Of a DNA stretch of 64,000 bases, positions 11,952 through 23,900 are shown one piece after another. Position 1 is the first letter of the stretch. Each line of letters begins with the position of its first letter. The translations under genes and the position numbers were made by a program. The notes beneath the pieces were generated by a model. That model had not been told where the DNA came from, did not search any database, and saw only the letters and a list, made by a program, of their open reading frames with translations. Source of the DNA: Galaxea fascicularis (taxonomy: Eukaryota > Cnidaria > Anthozoa > Scleractinia > Euphylliidae); assembly GCA_948470475.1 (NCBI GenBank), contig OX419338.1:16844030-16908029 (forward strand). Direction: 5' to 3'.

Positions 11952-14900
11952 GTATGTTCTGCTCCTATCCCATTTGAGCTCCCATTTACAAGTACTTTTA
12001 ACAACACTAAAATTCAAAACAAATTTTAAATGCGGTGGGTAGGATAACATTTCCAGAGAAAACGCCATGCGTTTATGTGATCACTGAAATTTAACCTAAA
12101 AGTGTCCGATGATGGTTTTGTGTGTGGCATTTTAACGCTTTCCCCACTGGTTGTATGTGCTAGAGTGTTCGACCGTAACTTTTCAACAAATTAGTCCATG
12201 GGCTAGTAGAGTCCAAAATATACTAGCCAACTGGCGTCATTAGTAGCCAAGCATCGCCTGATCGCCAGCTCGCAAGACCAACAATGTGATTACCGAGCTT
12301 GTATCAGAGAATTTTTTTCATTTCTTTTTTGCGATCTTTCACAATGCAAAGACTGATATAAATATATATGGTTATTGGCTTTTATTATATGGCAGCTGCT
12401 TGTAACTGATCCGTAACGTGATCTGATTGGCTAAATGTAAGGGCATTATTCTCCCGTGATGCCCTCCGACCGATTACAAATTATGCAAAAAAAATCAAAA
12501 CTACTCTTTGCTGCTTCTATGATCCATGTAGCAAACAACTTATTAACCTCGAACGTTCAGTCTTCACGAAAAATCTCAACCTTGGCCTTGTTGTAGTGAC
12601 CTCGCGAATATGTCGAATATGGCAGGGCCTCAGTTTAAGATTTTCTGGTAAAGACTTCACTCTCGGTTAACAAGTTGTTGGTAATGGCGTATTTTTGGTA
12701 TTTATATTCCAGGTACAGCCTTCATTTTCAAGTGACACAGGAGGGTCGTATCAGCACTTCCAAGAATAAAGAGGAAATAAAAACATTCTGTGATCAGTTC
12801 TGCCAGAAAATGGTTGACAGCATTCAAGAAGGTTAGATTGTCTTCCTTATTCAGTTCTTTGATAGGTATATTGTATAAAAGAGCGAAAGAGGCATACTGT
12901 GATCATAACCGTGTCAGAAGATGGTGAATAGCGCTTAGCTTTGGTTTTATCTGTTTTATTAGTTTTGCATAGTATCCTTTTATAATAACAGATTTTGTTT
13001 AAAATTTCTTATAAATTATTACATTGCATTTAATTATCATCATATATGATTTATTTTGTTTTCATCTTTCACAAATTATTACATGGCTGGTGCTTGTAGT
13101 CGATATAATTCGCGCTCTGATTGACTTAGGTCCAGAGCATTGTTCTCCCGTAAAAATGTCCTTGGAAAATCTCAAGCCTCGGCCTTGCTGCAAGGCCTCA
13201 GTTGACGTTTGAGATTTTCCCACAAAGATTTCACTCTCGGTTAATAAGTAGTTAATTACCCCCCCTATGGAATGCGTTGGTGTTAATGAGAAACTGATCA
13301 GGTAATTAACTGTTGAAAAAGACCTGTAAAGTCCTCATAAAGACTCACAATTCTGTTACAGCTGTGGCCAAACATCGTGTAATTGATAATCCTTTGTACA
13401 GCGAAATTCTTCACCATACCACAGTCACAAAGAAGAAAACCGACGAATTTGTAGGAAGAATTCAACTGTTAAAAGAGGTAAACCCGTCATTTTAGCTAAT
13501 TAGCCTTGTTCTTGTGTTAGTGCATGTTAACGTAAACACACATGGACCGCGCAGGGAGAGGACCCCATTTGTGGAAAAAAATTTAGTGAAATAAATATCC
13601 AAAAATGAAAAATACTCTCATGGGATAATGATGGTTGGCTCTTAAGAGTTAAATAATAAATAATCAAGCTCTATCAAGTAATTTAATTTGTCCGATTTAA
13701 TAACAAAATTACTTGCACAACTGGACTAATTTTCAAACACTGAAGCCATCCGATTGGTTATCACTTCTAAATGAAAATTTTCTGACTCCACACTTCAGGT
13801 TGAATCCTACCTAAAACTGGTGGACGGTGGAAAGGTAAACTCCTTCAACTGGTGCTGCTGTTGTGTTCCGCTATCTCAGTCTCATTTTGTTAATGACTTC
13901 TGGTATAAATAGTGCGCGTTCACGCTGCTGGAATTTAAATGTAGAGTGTGTCGCCTTATGATGTGGGCCTCAGGATAAGTAAAAAAAACATTTCGGTGTT
14001 TTAACCAAACTCACTAGTATACTCGATAATGAAAGAAGAAGAAGAAAATCTAAGCTTTCTAAAGGGTTTGGAAGCTCTACCACTGAAGCCAATTCTAGTA
14101 CCTGGGCCAAGATCTAAGATCATGTGGGAAACATCTAAGTTCAAATTAAGTAAATGGCACTGCATAAACAGGGCCTTTGTTGGCCGCCTTAATTAATAAA
14201 TTTGAATGGCTGCCTGCCTAATTCTCTTTTGCTCTGTGTCAAACTCTAGAGAGATGGAGGCATGTACTTACATCTCTCACTGGAAGTTTCATCTGTTATG
14301 CAGATCCACATAGTTCCATTTCCAGCTAATTCTGTATTTCTTTTCTACTGTCTAACTCGCCAGCCCTTCGTTGTCTATGGTGTATCAGGGTGTGGGAAAA
14401 CCTCTCTCCTGGCAAAGGCTTTCACCACATCACTTGAAAACTGGAATGGAGTTGACACGGGAAGGTACGCGTCTTATAATCTAGGAAATCCTAAAATCAG
14501 TTTACGAACACGCAATTCATAGTTTTGATGGTGGATTCACGGAGCTTTTGTACAAGTAACGTTGCTTGTTGTCTCACAATTAAATACAGCGGATTAGACC
14601 GACGAGAACTGAATAAAATTAAAGGGTAAAGGGAAAAAGATGCAGTGGGGGAGGGGGAGGTGGGAGGGGGGCTGGAGAGAGTGACTGCATCAGATCAAAC
14701 AGCATTGTTCAGTTGCCCATTACATTTTTCTTTCAACCTTGATGCTGGGCTCTTCCGATGGCACTCTCCTTAGGCGACGTTTTGAGAACCAAGAGGAGCT
14801 CTAGTCTGCGTTTTGGAGGGTAATCGCTTGTGCTTTAAAAAAAGATATACTTTCGGTAAAACTACAATACATCATTAATCTGGGATTTGCCCTCGGAGAA

Positions 14901-17900
14901 GAGTCGCTACCTGAAACTGAGCTTCAATTCATAGCTCATCAAACCCTTCATGTTCCAGCCTCATGTTTCACTTCCTGTTTCTGAACTCCTACAGGCCAAT
15001 TCATGTCATCCGATACATTGGAACGTCGCCTTCCTCGACAAATATAAGATCTCTACTGGGCAGCCTTTGTCACCAGGTACGTACATACCCCTCCTAGTGC
15101 CTTTACCGACTCGGATGAAACTCTAACTTGGGACCTGAATATAAAAATCGAGGAAATGAGTCGTGGTCTTGCGTTCGCAAGATCAATGCTTGGCTGTAAC
15201 ATTCTTAAAGCTTTTAAATAAAATATTTTTAACATAAACATCATTGCGGTCCTCAGGCTGCACACGTAGATCTTGATAGCTTGAGTCAGTATCAAGTCTC
15301 TAGACTATCATAAGCAGCACCTGACACGCTAGGAGGTTTAACTATAACCAATATCTAAAAGGGTTGAGGACTTAAACTCGGTCTAAATCATACTTGTTGT
15401 ATTAATGAATTAATTTATGAACATTATATGCTGTGCTGTGTCAACTTCTGCAGTTGAAAACGAAATCTTAGGGTGCGTTCGATTGGGAAATCCGGATTTA
15501 GATTTTGAAAATCTAAATCCGGATTTCCCAATCGAACGCACCCTTAGAATTTCGAGCCTCATAGGTTACCGGAATTGCCCAGTTCAGACTCAAGACGAAT
15601 CAGTTGGTTGGTAATTCCAGGATAAGGACTACAATAAATTGCGCAGAAAAGATTACGTTTGCGGTAACCACAATGGTTTTACAGTTGAGCAGTTTTAAAA
15701 GGCAGTGGTGACGACTTTTAAGCTTATTACTTCTGTCCCTAGACCTTGCTTGCCCAAAGCTCACCCCCAAAACACAAAAAAGGCAAGACATTGATAATCA
15801 AGCAAAAAGAGACCAGTTCCTAAGGGAGCTTTATACTATCTTCATATTTGGAGCACATTTGCAGTCGTTAAAACAACACACCCTCTAAGAACCAAAAGCA
15901 TGTTTTCTCTATTTTTTGCCTTTATGCATTTTATTTCCCTTTTCTCAATATAGTTGAGTTTGGTGTTAAAAGATGCTTCCACATTAACTTCAGACAACTA
16001 TGAGCGTCTCGTTGCGAAATTCCGCTCACTTCTCCAGAAAGCGACACCAGAAAGACCACTAGGTAGGTTTAATTTACTATAATAAAATGAAAGTCAAGAC
16101 TGAGTCACTGGAAATAAATAATAATACCGGGTTAGGACATTTGTCGTCGCTGTGAATCGCTGGATAAACCTTTGTGTTGCTGGGCAGGTAAAACCTTGGT
16201 TTTGCTGAACCGAGTTTTGTTGCTAGACTGCTGTAGTTAGCAGTCATTTATTCCCACTGTCCAGCTGTAGACCAGCGTATATTAGATAACTAATTCATTA
16301 ACATAATATTCAATTTAATGTATAGAGCGTAATGAACGAGAAATCGAACTAGGAGGCGGCCCAGTCATGCATACTTGTGTCGACTCGTTGCTGTGTATTT
16401 GAGAATGGTACATGCGCTAGCTTATCGTCATCTGAGTAAAAATAATAGTTTGAAAGTAAATGGGGATTTTGCCTCCATTTGCCAACACATTCGTCGCCGA
16501 CCTCTTCTATCAAACCAGCAAACTTCCAGTCACTTTTTTGTTTTTTCAGTGTTGTTCTTGGACTCTTTGGATCAACTTTCTGACCAAGATGATGGACGTG
16601 CTCTTCGATGGCTACCGACTAGTCTGCCAAAGAATGTTCACATTGTGGTTAGCACATTGCCTACCACAGGAGGATGTCTTGCTGTACTGAAAACCAAACT
16701 AAAACCAGAGATAAACGCTCACATGTATCTTGAGGCATGTCACATTTACGCAAGCTTTTTTGCGAAGCCTCAATGTATTCGTTAGAAAAGGCATAGTGAT
16801 GTCTTCGAAATCCCGTGAAACAATTAGCTAAAGGACTTTTGTTTCTGACAGCAGTGATTGATTTTATTTGTTGGAGAGAGTGACTCACAGTGACTCAAAG
16901 GTATTCCCAATTAAACAGAGTCTTTCTTTTTGGTCCAAAGGTGTCTTCTCTTGAGTCGAACGATGCGGAAAGTATTCTAGACATGAGGCTGCAAAAGGAG
17001 GGAAGGTATGCATTACACTACATGACATTACATTATTACGCTGAGTTAAATTACGTTATGTTACGTTACGTTATGTTACGTTATGTTACGTTGCATTGCA
17101 CTAGACCCTATTTTACAATACTGTTCCTGCCACGTCGCACCTTACTACACCACACTACAGTCATACAACATGATACCAGACTAAACTCGACATACCGTGA
17201 TGTACCGTAACGTACCACTACCATACCATACCCTGCTGTGCCATGCTATGCCATGCTGTATCTTACCATACAGGGCCGTACGGTACCGTGCCGTACCGAA
17301 CCATACCATATCAATCATATAATGCCAGGCTCCAATACTTTTTTTGGCTTTCAATTCAAATCACCATATTCTTCTCGGACATTTCTTTACACAGGAAACT
17401 AACGTTAGAGCAAAGAAGACAAGTGTTGGAAGCCTGTGTCAAGCCTACTGCTTTGTACATGAAGCTTACATGTGACACCGCTCTTCGATGGAAGTCATTT
17501 ACCACAGACACGGACAAAGAACTTAAGCCCACAGCTACGGAGTTGATTATACAGCTCTTTGAACGGTACTAATCACTGCTTCATAGGCAAAAATCTTATA
17601 ACATGCTTCTAATCTACCCTTGGTGGTCATTTAGGGTGTGGTTTTTTTGGGCTCTTCCGGAATGAGAATGATTAGAATGATGGGAGTTTCACAACATAAC
17701 AAAAACGATTATTCTGAAAGCGGAATGAGAACTCGCCCATCAAGACCTGTTGTTGTTGTCCACACACTTACGGAAGCTTGATAACAACGACTTCCACCTG
17801 TGTTTGCAGTGTACCGGATGACGAAAATACACTTCTTGGTGCATCTAGGGTGAAATGTCAGGCTCCCACATAGCTATAGATTCTCGTTTGTACGAAAAAT

Positions 17901-20900
17901 CAAGAAAGTAGTCTTCGTGTTTCTTATACAAACCGATAAGCCGCACAAAATGTTCTTTCTTCTGATGTCCAATTATAGTTGATTTTCTTCTCAAGCTCGG
18001 AAGCAAAAGTTAATATTGTCGCCGTCGTCGCCGACACGCTGGTGTTTTGGTCGGACATCTTTTATTTGTTGCTGACGTGATTCACGTGTCACGACTTGGT
18101 CATCTGTTAGTTGTACACCACGCACAGGAATGACCAGAATGGATTGTAACGATTCCGGAATTAGAGTACGCAAAAAGGTGAAACTCAAAGCGGGAGGTTA
18201 AATGATGTTCTTTGAAGTCCATTACCGTCTTAGTGAACACCCGTCTGAACGATTTAATTTCCGCAGCAGGCGGAGTGCTAAACTGAAAGCAATCGCACTG
18301 TCACTTAGATTTCACTAGTTGCAGGGTTTTCATTTGAGGCCGGAGGCCGGACGTTTCGTCCGGTCGTTTGCCATTCCACGTCCGGTACTTGAGATCAATA
18401 TCGGCGATTTTTTTTACTACTGTAAACATTCACGTCCGGTACTTTCAGAAGTATGTCCGCTACTTTACAAAACAGTTGAAAACCCTGTAGTTGGTGATAT
18501 TGATTATTCATAAGTTGTGATTGCTTCTTTCTCTCACAGTTTAATCAGGAAGCACGGGACACAGTTTGTTCGTCGAGCCCTGGGTTACATTACAGCTTCC
18601 AAAACGGGGCTCACAAAATCCGAACTAGAAGACGTCTTGTCATGCGACGACGTTGTGCTTGCGGACGAGGTGTTCAAGTATCACGTGCCTCCAATCAGAC
18701 GCTTACCTCCACTTCTATGGACGCGACTCAGGAACGACTTAGGCAAGCATTTATTTCCACTTCCTAATATGCACCTACAGGCAGAGCAGCCACGAAACTG
18801 TTTCCTCCAGCATTCAACTGGCATCAGTCTTGAGGTCACTCGCTGAGAAAAAGATCCTATTCACTCATCAGAACTTATTCCCGCTACAGCGCGCTCATTC
18901 ATTAGCTAGTTCATGGCCACATGATATCTAACAATGAAACTGTTTACCACCAAATGCCATGAGCGGGAAACATTGCGAAAACTACGAGAAACGGGAAACA
19001 GTCCACTGTTGCCCACGAGATGTTAACCCACTGCTCCACGTGATCAGAGCGTGCCGACTGCGCAGTTGAAGGTGGCCTGATATTGTCGCCGGAATCTCTG
19101 CGCGTTTTTCAAATTTTGCTTTTGTTTTTATTTTCCACTGGTTTGATCCATTTGTTTTGCTATGTAACAAATCGCTTAATGACTGGTCCCTTAGGGAACA
19201 GGGAATTTTGTTTCTATCGAAATTCAATGTTTCCCGAGACGAAACATTGAGATTCCCGGAAAATAAAATTCACTGTTCCCCTCGGGCCAGTCATTGGCCG
19301 TTTTCACACTAGAGACGAACAAATCGTCTGACAATTTGTTCATCTGATCTGAATTTAGGTAGTCCCGTTTTCACACTAAGACGATTGTACTTGTCCGTCT
19401 GAGACGATTTGTCCGTCCAGACGATTTGTTCGTCTCTCGTGTGAAAACGGCCATTAAGTGTTAATTGTTTCCTTGCAGGTGGATACCTAGTCAACGTAGC
19501 CGCAGACGGTCACGTGGTATACAAATGGTATCACAGACTGTTTCTGGAAGCAGCCCGGAACTATTTTTTGAGTGACAAACCCTTCACAGACTCTCTGCAC
19601 ACGGACCTAGCAAACTACTTTAATGGAAGGTGAACCGTGTAGAGATACTGTATGTGAAACTATACCTACAAGTAGATGACGCGGGTACCGCACAACGCTT
19701 GAAACTGCACCGTAGAGTTAAAGGACAGACCATTGGAAACGTGATGAGTGGGTTGGGGAGTGGGGTGGGGAAAAAGCCAAACAAATTCATGCAAGTTAAA
19801 AGGACATGAAAAAACTTCGTGTAAAGAAGAAGACAACGAAAACAAAAGTCAGGCATCTTCGAAAATCCGGCACAAGCATGGGCGAAAACAAAATTATGCA
19901 AACTGAAAATCCCCTTCCCCCATCATTTTTCTAACAGTTTGTCCATAAAGCCGACGACACACTCTGCGATTTTTTACCGGCGAATCGCAAAATCGCCTAT
20001 CGGCGAAAATCGCTTAGTGTACCCGGTGCAGTGATTAGGATTTTCGCTGGTCGCCGCGATCGGCGTATAACATCGCCGGTATCTGGCATGTCAGTCGCCT
20101 TGTGTGCCCGTTCCCGCGATTTTGTACGCTCATCGCTGCGAATCGCCAGATGAGTCAACTAATCAGGTTGGCGTGACTTTTCAAAATGGCGGACAGCAAA
20201 GATGCTTGGAGCCTGGGAACAAAATTGGAGTGGCAAATCGCCGCGATAGGCGTAGAATATCGCCAAATCAGTGCCCGGATCAATCAACGGCGAAATTAGC
20301 TCACGATTTTCGCTGGCTATCAAAATCGCTTAGTGTGTCGCCGGCTTTAAGTAATGCTTACACAATAAGTAGGTTGTATCAAGTTTTAGAAATGAGGCGT
20401 ATCCGAGTGTTTTAGAACTTGATACCGCACGAACTGCGAATTATGTAAACAGTTAAAAATCGTTACTGTATATCTACCCATTCTTACACTAATGCGGGTT
20501 CTTTTGGCCAGCAAATCCCAGTGGACAGACTGCAAATTGTAGTAGTTGCTAAAAGATATATCTACGTTCCGTAAATATTCATCAGTAGGATGCCTAAACT
20601 CTGTACAAAAATGTGTGTCCTAAAATCTGATGTAAAATTCAGGCGAGTATACTGACACTCATTAAACATTAATTTATTTTTGTGTTTCCTTCATGAACTA
20701 TTAACGTACTTTTAAAACGTGTAAAAGGTTTCCAGCACTTTAAAACAGCAAAAATAAACTTAAGATATCACTTTTCTTACTGGTTTGTGTAATTTTCCTG
20801 ACGTGTTCGATCGGCTCACTTTCTTGTTGAGTGAACGAGAGGGAGGCTTTCAATACTTACTAACTAAAATAAATATCAAAGCGACGCATAAATGGCTTAA

Positions 20901-23900
20901 CAAGTTAGTTGTAGCAAAAGCTGACAAGGATAAGATACAAAATGACACAGTTAGAGCCCATCTGGCTAAGCTACAATAATAACAACTAGCAAAGACATAA
21001 AAATATGTTACAGCACGTTGAAATCTGGAAACGTTCTGTTCCTCTTAAACCCCGAAAACAGATATGAAAAATAGCGGATACTCAGACAAATTATCAAACG
21101 ATGGAAGGACTTTGGTGTCATTACTCTTATCAGATTTACTGCTACTGCTTTGGGCTGTATTACTGATATATGATTTTACTTTTAAGATGGGCTCGGGAAG
21201 CAAAGCCATACACAGACAAAAATGGGAACATAAGAAGTGCCCACCGAATGGTCGCCGACCAACCGCTGATCTTAAGTACAAATGTGACGCAAAAACTGAA
21301 TCTGGACGATCTGGAAGATGGACAGGTTAAAGCGAGATACAATCTACGCAAGTTACGCGAGCTCCCTTACCATTTAATTCGGTCGGAGATGTGGAACGAG
21401 TTTGTTGAGGTTTGACACATTTTTTTTCTGAGTATTCATATTTTTACTATTTTGTTTTGTAAATTTTCCCCTTTCTCAGTTGTCTCTTGCTTCAGCGTGT
21501 AAGGTAACTGATTAACATCATTACAGCAGTTTCTAACAAAGTGAGAACATCTCTTAACGTTGTCATTGTTCGAGCCAAATTACGATGAATATCGCCGTTT
21601 TTGCAGAATTCTGTCCAAATTGCATCTGGTTTTTCTTTGCAAAGTAATTTATCAGCTACGTACCAGTCCGGCACATCCTTCGGACATTGATGGATTTGTT
21701 CACAGCTTGGTTGAGCATCTGAATCGCGTGTCACAAGCCACTAAATGGCAAGTCACGTTTTCGCTAAAAGGAAGATGCTGAAAACAGCTTGTTTTCTATC
21801 ATGATCTACGTATTCATAACATGTTTTTAGGCCGGTCGGTAAGTACATGAATATGTAGGAAAATAAAAACGGTATACGTTTACCAAGGGAGTGAAAAAGT
21901 ATTACGTGCGCTAGCAAAGTCCAATTCTAAAAACTTTATTTTCGAGTAAAAGCATAATTTCTTTTATGACACTAAGAACAATAGAAGGCCAAACATAATG
22001 CTTGCTGGCATAGAGGCGTCGAATTTTGCAGAATCTTTAATGGCCAGAAGAGGTCGGGTCGCTAGAAGATATAGAATGAAAAAATGGTGACATAAATGAG
22101 GAGAATTATTTAAGTTAATTTAGGTTGAGAGAAGCTTTAAAGCACTTGACAGAGAACGGCTGACAGAAACAATTCCGAATACCATGAGAGTACTTTTGAG
22201 AGCGCACTAATTTTTGATAGAGGACGCGGTGAAGAAACAATTCACTCAAGCCCAGAATACCATGAGAGTTTTAAGGGCGCACGAAAGTCTCTTCTTGAAG
22301 GGAGCGGGACAGTTTATAGCCACTGTAATTTTTCTTGTAGCCAGTTCCAGCATGATACTGACAGAAACGCTGAACGTACCAATCTTCTGAACGCTTTACG
22401 ATAATTCCGTTGTCTGTAGAAATATATATATATATGGGTTCAGAGCAGAGTTTGCGAGGCCGAACAGCCCAGTCCAAAAATGTAACCTTGAGTAATAGTC
22501 TGGAAATATAGCGACAATTGTTAGAATGGGAACCCAGGAAAGCGAAAAAAGGACCACAACTAAGGCAATTGTCTTGGCGACTTGGTTGTCGCGTTCTCGC
22601 AAGTCGGCCGATATTTGACTTTGCCCTGGAGTTGCGTGTAGGCTTCGTATTTTAGAAGATTTAACTCTAACATTCATGAACGTGATGAAACCGGTCATGA
22701 CAATGACAACGAAGCAAGTGATAACCCCGGCGTTTTTGAGACGCACGAGAAACAGCTTTTGTTCTGCATTGGAAAAGACCTCCAGAATAGGAATGACTGG
22801 GGACACGAGCCAGATCAATAGTAAAAGCTTTCTCAGATGCCAGTAAGTCATTTTCAGTTTGTGTCTCAATGGGCTAACTATCGCCCAGCAACGGTCCACA
22901 CTCAACGCAGCCAACATTAGAAGTGAAGCAGATGTGGAATGGCGCCCAACAACTATCAAGACAAGGCTTGAGGCGTCCAATGAACACTGTGGTAAAACGC
23001 CTTTCGCAAGATTCGAGATCAACATTGGCACTGCAATGGCAGTGACCAGTAGGTCGGCTATCGCTAGGTTTGCGATTAGCACACCGCAGACCGTTTTTAA
23101 GTTCGGTGTTTGTCGTATGACAAAAACTACCACCATGTTACCGAATGATCCGCCAACAGCAATTATACTATAAAGAACTATGGCAAGGATGGTGTCCTTC
23201 GTTTTCAGTGAAAAATTCTGGCAATATCTAAAGATGCATGTGTTGTGGGAAGAGTTTAACTCAAGGCGCCCCGTGTTGCACATCCTTGTCGTCAAATTCA
23301 TTTTCCAAATTGATGTTACTCGCACGTTAGAACACGTATGTTTCCTTCTAAGACGAAGCGGCTAAACTGTGGAAAGAAAAGTAAATTTTCCTTTTAAGCA
23401 TCCGAAACAGCGCTATTATTGGAGTTTTTCCTAAAGGATCGACTTTAGTCAGTACACTTCTTACTTGCGTAAAGTAACGTTCTTAATTCAAACGTCAAAG
23501 GGAAACTGACTCTCTTATCCGGTTTACTGTGAAAAAACAGATCACTTTCTCAGTATCAAATGATCCAAATGCACTGCGGTTTTTTTGTTTGTTTCCGACG
23601 ATTTGTAATCATGTTATCAAAAAACAATAATAGCAACTTATGTTGTTCTTGTGGCGATTAACTTTAAGAGCAGCTGTGCCGAGCAGCAGGAACTTTCGTC
23701 GCACAAGAATTGCCGTTAAATCGCCTTTAAACGCTAATCGTAAAGGCTGAAAGTGGAGTGAAACACTCATCGGGTTATCTATATAGATTTCCGCACGGAT
23801 TACTGCCGGAAGCATATTTCAGAAGACCGTTATCTTCGAGTTATGAGGCTTCACTCCCAGGGACCGTTTTTGTTGCTACTTAAGATTTTCATTAAAACAT

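Noticed and set aside
20785..20979. 64-codon plus-strand frame with protein-like composition in intron 13
   Set aside because: It has no good acceptor/donor pair and does not fit between exons 13 and 14, which already join across a split Arg codon.
21560..21781. Possible missing NWD exon in intron 14
   Set aside because: The peptide does not match the family; exon 24300-24377 fills the gap with conserved sequence and correct phase.
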